The translations under genes and the position numbers were made by a program. A DNA stretch of 64,000 bases from JAKAQB01 sp027320105 (GTDB lineage: Bacteria > Actinomycetota > Acidimicrobiia > Acidimicrobiales > Palsa-688). The notes under the pieces were generated by a model. The model ran no database searches. It saw only the letters and a list, made by a program, of their open reading frames with translations, and was not told the DNA's origin. Below are positions 6,324 to 13,852 of the stretch, one piece after another. The DNA is taken from the NCBI GenBank assembly GCA_027320105.1, contig DAHVMA010000079.1, forward strand, positions 15,750-79,749, read 5' to 3'. Position 1 is the first letter of the stretch; each line of letters starts with the position of its first letter.

Positions 6324-7026
6324 CCCGTCCACGGCCGGCAATAGATTCCTTGAGCCGCCGGCGGGCCCGGTGCAGTCGCACCTTGGCCGCCGCCTCGGAG
6401 ATGCCGAGCTGCTCCGCTATGGCCTGATGGGGCAGGTCATAGATGTCCCGGAGCACGATCACAGTCCGCAGGCGGGGCGGGAGCTCGGCGAGCGACGCGG
6501 TCATGGCGGCGCGGTCGGACTGGCTGGCGGCACGCCATTCCGGGTCACGCTCGGGGCGGGCGTCGGCGACAGCCAGCTCGTCGCTCAACGGAACGGTCGC
6601 CGACCTCCGGCGCCTGGAGAGCAGGGTCGAGGCACAGTTGGCGGTGATGCGGTACAGCCACGTGGTGAACTGGGCATCGCCACGGAACCGCCCGAGACCC
6701 CGCTGGGCTCGCAAGTACGCCTCTTGCACCACGTCCCGTGCGTCCTCCTCGTTGCCGGTGAGACGGAGCGCCAGCGTGTAGGCATCGGGGTAGGTGGCCC
6801 GCACCAGCTCTTCCAGGGCGCCGATGTCGCCCTGCCGGGCAGCCACCACGAGGACGGTGAGGTCCCCGCCGGAGCCAGCGAGATCCGAGCGGCGCCGCCG
6901 CCGGCGGCGGGCTCCCGGCGCGACACCTACCGGCGTGGCCACTCCCGCCGTGGCCACTCCTGCCGTCGTGGCGACGGCAGGCGTTGCGTCTGGCGGTGCC
7001 GGGGCGGATGCGGTCGACGCGTTCAC
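6307..7026 (-). CDS. ECF-type RNA polymerase sigma factor
   Basis: A group IV sigma-70 factor. Region 2 runs from about residue 68 (IGALEELVRATYPDAYTLAL) through EEDARDVVQEAYLRAQRGL and FTTWLYRITANCA; region 4 is LRTVIVLRDIYDLPHQAIAE and GISEAAAKVRLHRARRRLKE, an intact helix-turn-helix. The first 55 residues are an extra Ala/Val/Thr/Pro-rich tail with tandem VAT(A/P)xxG units, coded by a 15-bp DNA repeat near 6935-6975, then a run of arginines. The real start could be further in, as there is no clear ribosome binding site. It is paired with the anti-sigma gene. Confidence 0.9.
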   Translation of the reverse strand: MNASTASAPAPPDATPAVATTAGVATAGVATPVGVAPGARRRRRRRSDLAGSGGDLTVLVVAARQGDIGALEELVRATYPDAYTLALRLTGNEEDARDVVQEAYLRAQRGLGRFRGDAQFTTWLYRITANCASTLLSRRRRSATVPLSDELAVADARPERDPEWRAASQSDRAAMTASLAELPPRLRTVIVLRDIYDLPHQAIAEQLGISEAAAKVRLHRARRRLKESIAGRGRDGDAG

Positions 7027-7029
7027 CGG

Positions 7030-7194
7030 CTAGCGGGTCTCCCGGTGGACGGTGTGCTGCCGGTCCCACCTGCAGTACTTCTTCATCTCCAGGCGCTCGC
7101 GGTCGTTGGTCTTGTTCTTCATCGTGATGTAGTTACGACGCTTGCAGACGTCACAGGCGAGGGTGATCTTGACTCGCTTCTCGTTCTTGGGCAC
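7030..7194 (-). CDS. rpmG: 50S ribosomal protein L33
   Basis: A 54-residue large-subunit protein, starting (GTG) PKNEKRVKITLACDVCKRR, continuing NYITMKNKTNDRERLEMKKY and ending CRWDRQHTVHRETR. It has the C+ pattern at the first zinc knuckle (CDVC), but the second knuckle, usually CxxC, reads CRWD, so one of four zinc ligands is replaced by Asp. The GTG at 7194 is preceded by GGAGCAGCATCC. Its stop lies 4 bp from the start of the sigma gene, and it follows tRNA-Met and tRNA-Thr on the same strand. Confidence 0.93.
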   Translation of the reverse strand: MPKNEKRVKITLACDVCKRRNYITMKNKTNDRERLEMKKYCRWDRQHTVHRETR

Positions 7195-7217
7195 GGATGC
7201 TGCTCCTCGGTGCGAGA

Positions 7218-7294
7218 TGGTAGCGGCGGTCGGACTCGAACCGACGACAACTCGATTATGAGCCGAGTGCTCTGACCGACTGAGCTACGCCGCC
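7218..7294 (-). tRNA. tRNA-Met (CAT anticodon)
   Basis: Cloverleaf with acceptor GGCGGCG/CGCCGCT, D-arm GCTC/GAGC, anticodon stem CTCGG/TCGAG and loop CTCATAA giving CAT, T-arm GTCGG/CCGAC with loop TTCGAGT, discriminator A and an encoded CCA. The first acceptor pair is G-T, not the mismatched type of initiator tRNA, so elongator Met (or lysidine-modified Ile) is likely. Confidence 0.93.
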
Positions 7295-7295
7295 G

Positions 7296-7368
7296 AGCCC
7301 CTTGTCGGAATCGAACCGACGACACCAGCCTTACCATGGCTGTGCTCTGCCGACTGAGCTAAAGGGGC
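7296..7368 (-). tRNA. tRNA-Thr (GGT anticodon)
   Basis: Acceptor stem GCCCCTT/AAGGGGC is perfect; D-arm GCTC/GAGC; anticodon stem CAGCC/GGCTG with loop ATGGTAA gives anticodon GGT; T-arm GTCGG/CCGAC with loop TTCGATT; discriminator T. It lies one base upstream of tRNA-Met, and both lead into rpmG. Confidence 0.94.
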
Positions 7369-7478
7369 GTTTGGTGCTGCTTCGGTGTCGCTCGGGGCTG
7401 CGCCCGCGGGCGCAGCCCCGGCCATCCTACCTGCGCCGCCAGGACACCGCAGGTGGTGGGCGGGCTACCGTTGCCCGG

Positions 7479-7997
7479 ATGCAAGTCCGGCCGGTGACGA
7501 GGGACGACGCCGAAGCGATACGGGCGATCTACAACCGCGAGGTCGTCGGCTCGACGGTCACCTTCGACCTCGTTCCCCGCACGCTCGACGAGCAGCTGCA
7601 GTGGGTCGACGAGCACAGCGGCGCCCACCCGGCGATCGTCGCCGTCGACGGAGACGATCGCGTGCGGGGTTTCGCCTCGCTCTCCCCCTACCGAGCACGG
7701 CCGGCGTACCGGACGACCGTCGAGGACTCCGTCTACGTCGAGCGGGACTCCCGCGGGACGGGTGTGGGGCGCCTCCTACTGTCGGAGGTCGTCGCCCTGG
7801 CCGGCTCCCACGGCTTCCACGCCATCATGGCTCGCGTCGTCGGCAACCACGAGGCGTCCATCCGCCTGCACCATGGTTGCGGCTTCGAGCTCGTCGGCGT
7901 GGAGCGGGAGGTGGGACGGAAGTTCGGCACGTGGCTCGATGTCGCCCTGATGCAGCGTCTCGTCCGTGACCCGCCCCCGACCAGAGCGGAGCCGTAG
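7479..7997 (+). CDS. GNAT N-acetyltransferase, phosphinothricin/YncA type
   Basis: Acetyl-CoA-dependent transferase of the Pat/Bar/MddA group, which acetylates phosphinothricin, methionine sulfoximine or related amino acids. The 172-residue product starts MQVRPVTRDDAEAIRAIYN and has the family pattern: REVVGSTVTFDLVPRTLDEQ, FASLSPYRARPAYR, VEDSVYVERDSRGTGVGRLL (the acetyl-CoA loop) and GNHEASIRLHHGCGFELVGV. TACCGT ends 7 nt before the ATG with no Shine-Dalgarno, so the transcript is probably leaderless. The true substrate is unknown; resistance should not be assumed. Confidence 0.87.
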   Translation: MQVRPVTRDDAEAIRAIYNREVVGSTVTFDLVPRTLDEQLQWVDEHSGAHPAIVAVDGDDRVRGFASLSPYRARPAYRTTVEDSVYVERDSRGTGVGRLLLSEVVALAGSHGFHAIMARVVGNHEASIRLHHGCGFELVGVEREVGRKFGTWLDVALMQRLVRDPPPTRAEP

Positions 7998-8023
7998 CCG
8001 TCGAAGGTCGGTGCGCAGGTGGA

Positions 8024-8067
8024 GCTCGGTGCAAAGGGACGGCCTTTGTGCCTCCTGTGCACCGAGC
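8024..8067. terminator. Bidirectional stem-loop between convergent genes
   Basis: A 10-bp perfect inverted repeat (GCTCGGTGCA / TGCACCGAGC) encloses a second one (AAAGG / CCTTT). It lies between the convergent acetyltransferase and thioesterase genes and so could terminate both. There are no flanking T-runs. Confidence 0.45.
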
Positions 8068-8163
8068 CCCCCGAGCGCACCCTGCCCCCGCCGGCGGGAG
8101 GGGGAAGGCGACCGGGGCGGGAAGGGGGTAGGGAGGCGGCCGCAGGTGGGGGTGATCGCCGGC

Positions 8164-9045
8164 TCAGCGAGGCGGGCGCAGGGCACCCTCCTGTACGACG
8201 GTGATGGCGAGGCGCCCGTCCACGCCGAACATGTGCCCGAGCGCCAGCCCCCTCCCGTCCCCGCTCGACGGCGACGCCTGGGCGTAGAGGATCCACTCGT
8301 CGACCCGGAACGGCCGGTGGAACCACATGGCGTGGTCGAGGCTCGCCACAAACCCGGGGAGCGTCACCGGCCGTCCGGCTGCCATCGCCTCGCTCGCCCA
8401 CGACTCCATGGCGACGGAGAGCAACGTCAGGTCGGAGGCGTAGGCGGCGACGCAGTCGTGCAACGTCGGGTCGTCGCCGAGAGCCCCGATCGTCCGGAAC
8501 CACAGCAGCCGGGTGTAGCCGCCCACGGATGGCGCTACGCGCATCTCGAAGGGAAGCGACGGCGACGGGAGCGGGTCCTCGGACTGGCCGGCGGCTCGCC
8601 CCCACAGGCCGAAGCCCTCCCACGGGGCCGACTCCTCCGGCGCCGCCACCCCGTCCGGGAAGGGGATCTGACGGTCGTAACCGGCTTCGGGGCAGTGGAA
8701 CGACGCCTGCAGGTTGAAGATCGCCCGCCCCCCCTGGACCCCGACCACCCGGCGAGTCGCATAGGTGCGGCCGTCGCGGATCGGATCCACCTCGTAGACG
8801 ACAGGCGCGGCCGGGTCCCCGGCCTGCAGGAAGTAGGCGTGCAGGCTGTGGACCGACTTGTCGGGAACGCTGCGGCTGGCGGCGACGAGCGCCTGGGCGG
8901 CCACCTGGCCTCCGAAGATCCGGACCAGGCTCGTGGGCGGGCTCTTACCGCGGAAGAGGAGGTGGTCGATCGTCTCCAGGTCAAGGGCGTCGAGCAGCAC
9001 GGCCAGGGGGGCCGGCGTCGGTCCCGCCCGCCAGTCAGTCGCCAC
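8164..9045 (-). CDS. tesB: Acyl-CoA thioesterase II
   Basis: Hydrolyses fatty acyl-CoA to free acid and CoA. The product (293 residues; E. coli TesB has 286) is a double hot-dog protein: LLDALDLETIDHLLFRG at the N-terminus, RIFGGQVAAQALVAASRSVP, HSLHAYFLQAGDP, and in the second half FVASLDHAMWFHRPFRVDEW and GLALGHMFGVDGRLAITVVQ. The Asp in SLDHAMWFH matches the catalytic Asp region. The GTG at 9045 overlaps the end of galE by 11 bp, so the two are probably translated together despite unrelated roles. Confidence 0.93.
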   Translation of the reverse strand: MATDWRAGPTPAPLAVLLDALDLETIDHLLFRGKSPPTSLVRIFGGQVAAQALVAASRSVPDKSVHSLHAYFLQAGDPAAPVVYEVDPIRDGRTYATRRVVGVQGGRAIFNLQASFHCPEAGYDRQIPFPDGVAAPEESAPWEGFGLWGRAAGQSEDPLPSPSLPFEMRVAPSVGGYTRLLWFRTIGALGDDPTLHDCVAAYASDLTLLSVAMESWASEAMAAGRPVTLPGFVASLDHAMWFHRPFRVDEWILYAQASPSSGDGRGLALGHMFGVDGRLAITVVQEGALRPPR

Positions 9046-10063
9046 GGCCGTCGGGATGCGCCGAGTGCCACGCCCATGCCGAGGCGAGGATGTCCGCCAA
9101 CCCGTGGCGGGGGCTCCAGCCGAGGAGCTCGGCCGCCCGGCGGTTGTCGGCGACCAGGGCCACCGGGTCCCCGGGCCGGCGGCCCACGAATTGGTGCGGC
9201 ACCGGGTGGCCGCTCGCCGCCTCGGCCGCCGCCAGGACCTCGAGCACCGAGGAGCCGACGCCGGTACCGAGGTTGACGACGGTGGTCCCACCCCCGGCTT
9301 CGAGGTGCTCGAGGGCGGCGAGGTGGGCTTCGGCCAGGTCGAGCACGTGCACGTAGTCCCGGATGGCCGTCCCGTCGGCGGTCGGGTAGTCGGTGCCGAA
9401 CACCTGCAGCGGAGGGCGCCTCCCGAGCAGGGCCTTCATGGCGAGGGGCACCAGGTTGGTGGTGACGGTCCAGTCCTCCCCGAGCGACCCGTCCGGCCAG
9501 GCGCCGGCGGCGTTGAAGTAGCGCAGGCTGACGGAGCGCAAGCTGACGGAGCGCACGCCGACGGAGCGCAGGCTGACGGAGCGCACGCCGACGGTTTGGC
9601 CCATCCAGGCGAGCATGCGCTCGACGAGCGCCTTGCTCTCGCCGTAGGGGTTCTCGGGCCGCACGCCGGCTCCCTCGGTGACCGGGATGACGTCGGGCGT
9701 GCCGTACACGGCCGCCGACGACGAGAAGACCAGGCGGTCCACGCCGGCTCGGGCGAGTGCTTCGAGCAGTCCCGCCGTCGCCCCGACGTTGTTGCGGAAA
9801 TACCTCGCCGGCTGGTCCATCGATTCGCCGGCGGCCTTGTACCCCGCGAAGTGCACCACGGCGTCGACACCGAAATCGCGGCACAACTCCGCGACCGCCG
9901 CTTGGTCGGCGACGTCGGCCTGCACGAGCGGGACGCCGCTGACCGCCGAGGGATGACCCTGCTCGAGTGAATCGAGTACGACGACCTGCCGTCCCCGCTC
10001 CCTGAGCAGCCGGACGGTGACGGAGCCGATGTAGCCGGCGCCGCCGGTCACGAGGATCGTCAT
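9035..10063 (-). CDS. galE: UDP-glucose 4-epimerase with internal tandem-repeat insertion
   Basis: Interconverts UDP-glucose and UDP-galactose using NAD. The 342-residue product starts MTILVTGGAGYIGSVTVRLL (Rossmann GxxGxxG), has VHFAGYKAAGESMDQP, the SSAAVYG serine and the YGESK catalytic Tyr/Lys, then APLAMK-type and AIRDYVHVLDLAEAH motifs. Between the catalytic helix and the conserved RYFNAAGA strand lies a five-unit repeat, VGVRSVSLRSVGVRSVSLRS then VSLR, where homologues have one copy of GVRSVSLRYFNAAGA. The extra 20 or so residues would sit before a core beta-strand. CAGACT ends 7 nt before the ATG, so translation may be leaderless. Confidence 0.93.
   Translation of the reverse strand: MTILVTGGAGYIGSVTVRLLRERGRQVVVLDSLEQGHPSAVSGVPLVQADVADQAAVAELCRDFGVDAVVHFAGYKAAGESMDQPARYFRNNVGATAGLLEALARAGVDRLVFSSSAAVYGTPDVIPVTEGAGVRPENPYGESKALVERMLAWMGQTVGVRSVSLRSVGVRSVSLRSVSLRYFNAAGAWPDGSLGEDWTVTTNLVPLAMKALLGRRPPLQVFGTDYPTADGTAIRDYVHVLDLAEAHLAALEHLEAGGGTTVVNLGTGVGSSVLEVLAAAEAASGHPVPHQFVGRRPGDPVALVADNRRAAELLGWSPRHGLADILASAWAWHSAHPDGRGD
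9521..9595 (-). repeat. Five tandem 15-bp units inside galE
   Basis: Plus-strand units 9521-9535, 9536-9550, 9551-9565, 9566-9580 and 9581-9595 follow the pattern GCGCRRGCTGACGGA or GCGCACGCCGACGGA. The period is five codons, so the reading frame is kept. Two unit types alternate at the end, suggesting duplication of a 30-bp pair. Confidence 0.9.
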
Positions 10064-10192
10064 CCCGGTCAGTCTGGCCGATCCACGCGTCGCCCGGGAC
10101 GGGGCGTCACCGACGTTCGTTATCCTCCGCCGCCCGCCTGCCGATGGTCCTTCGCGAGTGCCGCCGGCAGGTCCGGCTGCCACGGAGGCCGA

Positions 10193-11671
10193 TTGGTGCA
10201 GACCGAACAACCCCCGATCCAGAAGGAGAACCGGGCCGACGTCCTGCCGACGGCGGTGCGCCGGCAGTGGATCACGCGCATGCTGAGCGTGGTTCGCCGC
10301 CTCGGCACGGCCGGCGACCTGCGGGAGACGCTGCAGATGATCGCCGAGGGTGTCGTCGAGGTCCTAGAGTTCGGGGCAGCATCGCTCAACGTCGTGCAGC
10401 CGGGCGGCGACATGCGGGTGGAGGCAGTGGCTGGACCGCCTGCCCTCGCCGACGCCCTGCTCGGAACGGTCGGGACGCGGGAGGTGTGGCGCCGCATGCT
10501 CGACAGGTGCGACCACTGGGGTGAGCTGCTCTACCTGCCCGCCGACCGCCAACCAGTCGACGAGGAGCTCGCCAGCTGGACCCCGCCTCGGGGCCGGAGC
10601 GAGGGGCCCTGGGCGTGGGACGTCGACGACAGCCTCTTCGCCCCGCTCCGCGACCAGACCGGTGCGCTGATCGGGGTTCTGTGCGTTGACGCCCCCGCCA
10701 GCGGGCTGAAGCCGGACATGGAGCAGCGGACGCTGCTCGAGCTGTTCGCCGCCGAGGCCGCCAACGCGCTCGTAGACGCAGCCCGGCGGGCCCACCTGGA
10801 GGACAGGGAGGGCATGCTGCGGAAGGTGTTCACCGACGTCCCTGTGCCCATGCTGATCTGCGACCCGGACCTGGCGGCGCTCCAGGTCAACACCGCGCTG
10901 CGCCGCCTGGCCGCCGTGGCCGACGACGGCGTCGTCCCCGACCTCGGGAAGCTCGTGCCCGAGGCGGAGATGGCGGTCCTGACATCGGCGTGCCGTGCCG
11001 TCGCCGACGGCAAGAGCGGGACGCTCACTGTCGAGCACCGGCTGGTCCGACACGACCGCCGCTCCCGCTGGGTACGCTCGACGGTGTCACGCATCGGGAC
11101 CGAGCTCGGCCGGTCGCGCCTCATCATGCGACTCCAGGACGTCACCGAGGACCGCCAAGCCCTCGAGGAGCTGCGCCACCTCGCCGACCACGACGCCCTG
11201 ACCGGCCTGCCCAACCGGCGTATCGCCCGCCGGCGCCTCGATCACCTCCTCGCCCGACGCAACCCGGAGGAGCTGGTCGCCGTGCTGTACTGCGACCTCG
11301 ACGGGTTCAAGGCCGTCAACGATCGCTTCGGGCATTGCGCCGGCGACGAGTTGCTCACCCTCGTGACCAGCCGGCTCAACCGCGTCATCCGCCCACCCGA
11401 CCTGCTCTGCCGGGAGGGGGGCGACGAGTTCGTCGTGGTCGCCGCCACCACCGCCCTCAGTTCCAACCCCGAGGCCATCGCCCAACGCTGCATCGACGCC
11501 CTCCGGGCGCCGTTCTCCCTTCGCTGCGGCCAAGCCCAGATCGGGCTCAGCGTGGGCATCGCCGTAGGGCGTGATCAGGGGGCGACCGCCGCCGAGCTGC
11601 TGCAGGCGGCCGACTCAGCCCTCTACGAGGCCAAGTACGCCGGCCGCAACCGCTGGGCCTTCGCTTCCTGA
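10193..11671 (+). CDS. Diguanylate cyclase with GAF- and PAS-like sensor domains
   Basis: Makes c-di-GMP from two GTP. A GAF-like domain spans about residues 28-200 (LGTAGDLRETLQMIAEGVVE to LLELFAAEAANALV). A PAS-like domain lies around 212-325 (FTDVPVPMLICDPDLAALQV to RLIMRLQDVTEDRQ). The C-terminal GGDEF domain starts with DHDALTGLPNR and has CDLDGFKAVNDRFGH, the intact active loop REGGDEFVVV and LYEAKYAGRNRW. RPPD sits five residues before GGDEF, so the product-inhibition I-site is also intact. No EAL domain. GTG start with ACGGAGG 7 nt upstream. The signal is unknown. Confidence 0.93.
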   Translation: MVQTEQPPIQKENRADVLPTAVRRQWITRMLSVVRRLGTAGDLRETLQMIAEGVVEVLEFGAASLNVVQPGGDMRVEAVAGPPALADALLGTVGTREVWRRMLDRCDHWGELLYLPADRQPVDEELASWTPPRGRSEGPWAWDVDDSLFAPLRDQTGALIGVLCVDAPASGLKPDMEQRTLLELFAAEAANALVDAARRAHLEDREGMLRKVFTDVPVPMLICDPDLAALQVNTALRRLAAVADDGVVPDLGKLVPEAEMAVLTSACRAVADGKSGTLTVEHRLVRHDRRSRWVRSTVSRIGTELGRSRLIMRLQDVTEDRQALEELRHLADHDALTGLPNRRIARRRLDHLLARRNPEELVAVLYCDLDGFKAVNDRFGHCAGDELLTLVTSRLNRVIRPPDLLCREGGDEFVVVAATTALSSNPEAIAQRCIDALRAPFSLRCGQAQIGLSVGIAVGRDQGATAAELLQAADSALYEAKYAGRNRWAFAS

Positions 11672-11707
11672 ACCAAAGCTGGTGACCGCAGGGCCTCGGG
11701 GTTACCC

Positions 11708-11724
11708 TCCCCCCGTCGGGGGGA
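11708..11724 (+). terminator. Stem-loop after the GGDEF gene
   Basis: TCCCCCC-GTC-GGGGGGA forms a 7-bp stem with a 3-nt loop, 37 bp after the diguanylate cyclase stop codon. No T-tract follows. Confidence 0.4.
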
Positions 11725-11743
11725 AGCTCGGACGGGTCGGCAA

Positions 11744-11938
11744 TGGCGGCGGCTTCGGGGACACGCTGCGCACGGGCTGCTCGACCGGGTCCAAGTCGCC
11801 CTCCGCGAGCACATGCTCTACGAGGAGCGGGAGATCCTGCCTCGCCTGCGGGTCGGGATGGACGAGGAGCTACCGGCCAAGGTCGGCATGTTGCTGGAGC
11901 ACGCCCGGTCGCTGGCGCCGACGCGCCCACGCCCCTGA
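11744..11938 (+). pseudogene. Hemerythrin-like (HHE) C-terminal fragment
   Basis: A 64-codon stretch with no start codon of its own until its 24th codon reads WRRLRGHAAHGLLDRVQVAL, REHMLYEEREILPRLRVGMD and ends with a stop at 11936. The HxxxEExxxxPxL pattern (REHMLYEEREILPRL) is the last helix of HHE/hemerythrin cation-binding domains, where the His and Glu ligate the iron pair. The preceding two thirds of the domain are absent, so it looks like the tail of a deleted gene. The 11672-12345 interval has no other gene. Confidence 0.5.
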
Positions 11939-12114
11939 GGCCACCTTGACCCGGGCTGCTGAAGCTTTCCGCCCCGCTCGTCGGCCGCACGGATCGGGTT
12001 CGCGACTGCTCGGCAGGCGGTGGCACGCGGGCGGGGCGTGAGGCCGCCCAACCAAGTGGCTGAGGACCCAGTTTCACCACGAAGAGTGGTGGATGGAGAA
12101 GAGGCCCCGACGAC

Positions 12115-12157
12115 CTTTGGAATCGCGTTGTCGTCAGACGACGACGCGCTTCCAAAG
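12115..12157. repeat. Long imperfect inverted repeat
   Basis: Two 21-bp arms, CTTTGGAATCGCGTTGTCGTC and its near-complement, meet around a single central base near 12136, with two mismatches. The segment can extrude a tall hairpin. It lies in a stretch without genes between the HHE fragment and the glycosyltransferase end. It may be a terminator, a REP/MITE-like element or an old mobile-element end. Confidence 0.6.
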
Positions 12158-12345
12158 TTCGCGAGCGGGCGGGCTGAGCCACCGCGGGGCGTGGTGAAGC
12201 GGGCGTTCACACACCCTGCGCCGCCAGGCGATGAGACCCCCCGGCCTGCTGGGCCTAGCTGCCCTGCCTGGGCCCGCTCGCCGGGGCCCCTCGGCTGCCG
12301 CCTCCGTCCGAGCACGCCCCGGGCGCCTGCGCCTGAACCTGCACC

Positions 12346-13620
12346 TCATGCAGGCCGAGCCGGCGACTTACGAGCCGCCGGCAGGACGTCGAGATCGGCG
12401 AGGACTTCGAGGAAACGTCGTCCAGCCCCGCTGGAGTCAACTCGAGCAGGGCAGCGGAGCTCGGGATCCTCCAGGCAGGCCGCCACCGCCCGGGTCAGCG
12501 TCGGTGGGTCCGGCTGGCTCACAGCGGCGCCGCCCATCTCGAGCTCATGTGCCAGGTTCTCCCGGCCGTGACCGGGCACGACGTCGAGCAGGATCAGGCC
12601 GCGGCCCACGGCGCGGGCCTCGTGGCAGGTCATACCCGCCGTGGTGACGACCAGGTCGGACGCCGCCATCAGCTCCGCCACGTTGGTGCGGTAGCCGAGG
12701 GGATGGAGCCCCGGCCGGTGCCGGGCGGCAGCCCGAAGCTCGTGCAGCAGGCGAGCATTGCGGCCGGCAACGGCGAGCACGTGGCGGCCGGCGTCGGCGA
12801 GCATCGCGGCGACGCCGACCACCGGGGCGAGTCCCCACGCCCCGCCCATGATCAGCACGACGTCGGCCCCTGGCGGCAATCCCAGGGCTTCCCGCGCGTC
12901 GGCTCGGCTCGGAGGGTCGCCGAACTCGGCGCGCAACGGCGGGTCGAGGATCTCCACGGGAGCCTCCGGCCAGTACCGCCTCACCGAGGCCGCCCCGAGC
13001 CGTGAAGTGACGAGGAACAGGTCCGTGTTGTCGCGGACCCACATGCGATGGGCGGTGGCATCGGGGAGGAAGACCACGGTGCGGCGGCAGAGGCCGGTGT
13101 CCTTCAGGCGCGAGGCGACCCCCGCTGCCGTGGCGAATACGGCGAGGGCGATGTCGATGGGTGGGTCCCCGAGCCCGACCTCCAGTTCCCGGGCGACGGC
13201 CGGCACCGCCCGGCGGACTCCGGCAAGCTCAGCGGCGGAGGCGAGGGCGGCGCCGTCCCGGAGCTGGCTGAAGTGGAAGGCGTCGTAGAGCGGCGTCACA
13301 CCTAGGAGCGTTCGAAAGACCAGATCGGCGGCGCGGGCCGCTCCGGTGCCGCGCCCGAGCGATCCCATGACGTCGATGGTGTGGGTGCGCATGCCGGCGT
13401 CGTCGAGCACGGCGGCGCAGGCCGCAGCCAGCGAGTCGTGGCCCCCGCCGATCGAGCCGGTGAGCAGAGCGGCGGTTGCCCCCGGATCCTGGGCTGCCTC
13501 GTCGGTCTTGGTGTCGGCGGCGGCCGATCGGCAGCTTGCGCCGCGCCGGAGAGCGGAGCGCCGGAGAGCGGAGCGCCGGTTGCCAAGCGCTGTGTCAGTC
13601 CGGCCTGTGGAGGTCAACAA
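12346..13620 (-). CDS. MGDG-synthase-type glycosyltransferase
   Basis: Predicted to transfer a sugar from a nucleotide sugar to a lipid or similar acceptor at the membrane face. The conserved part starts with ATAALLTGSIGGGHDSLAAA, the glycine-rich opening of the monogalactosyldiacylglycerol synthase N-terminal domain (GxGGGH). It continues with TPLYDAFHFSQ, FLPDATAHRMWV, PGADVVLIMGGAWGL, AVAGRNARLL, and the GT-B nucleotide-sugar end ASDLVVTTAGMTCHEARAVG with HGRENLAHELE. The start is uncertain: the frame is open far upstream, but only TTG codons at 13620/13617 occur between the divergent gene and the domain. A 15-bp repeat codes for RRSALRRSALRR in the non-conserved leader. Confidence 0.8.
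   Translation of the reverse strand: MLTSTGRTDTALGNRRSALRRSALRRGASCRSAAADTKTDEAAQDPGATAALLTGSIGGGHDSLAAACAAVLDDAGMRTHTIDVMGSLGRGTGAARAADLVFRTLLGVTPLYDAFHFSQLRDGAALASAAELAGVRRAVPAVARELEVGLGDPPIDIALAVFATAAGVASRLKDTGLCRRTVVFLPDATAHRMWVRDNTDLFLVTSRLGAASVRRYWPEAPVEILDPPLRAEFGDPPSRADAREALGLPPGADVVLIMGGAWGLAPVVGVAAMLADAGRHVLAVAGRNARLLHELRAAARHRPGLHPLGYRTNVAELMAASDLVVTTAGMTCHEARAVGRGLILLDVVPGHGRENLAHELEMGGAAVSQPDPPTLTRAVAACLEDPELRCPARVDSSGAGRRFLEVLADLDVLPAARKSPARPA
13547..13576 (-). repeat. Two tandem 15-bp units near the glycosyltransferase start
   Basis: CGGAGAGCGGAGCGC occurs twice head-to-tail (13547-13561 and 13562-13576), in frame, in the poorly conserved N-terminal part of the glycosyltransferase. 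Confidence 0.85.
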
Positions 13621-13852
13621 GGGGATGGGGTCACCTTCCGGGGTCGAGGAGCGAGGAGACGACCTCCCGGTCCCTACCCGGGGCGTTCCGGCCGCATCCG
13701 TGGCCAGAGGAGCTCGAACCCGGTAGAAAAGGGCGGAATGGTGCGGGGCACTCCCGTTCCGGGTAACTTGGCCCGCACAGCACCGACGAGACGCCTTGCC
13801 AGCCGCTGCCGACCGCCAGCGCTCGGCATGGACGGTCAGCTGGTCAGGAGGA

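Noticed and set aside
7479..7997. Phosphinothricin resistance gene
   Set aside because: The family match is good, but most members act on other amines or on methionine sulfoximine; resistance cannot be claimed from sequence.
8164..9291. Longer thioesterase starting at 9291
   Set aside because: The extra 82 residues are galE in another frame; homology begins just after the GTG at 9045.
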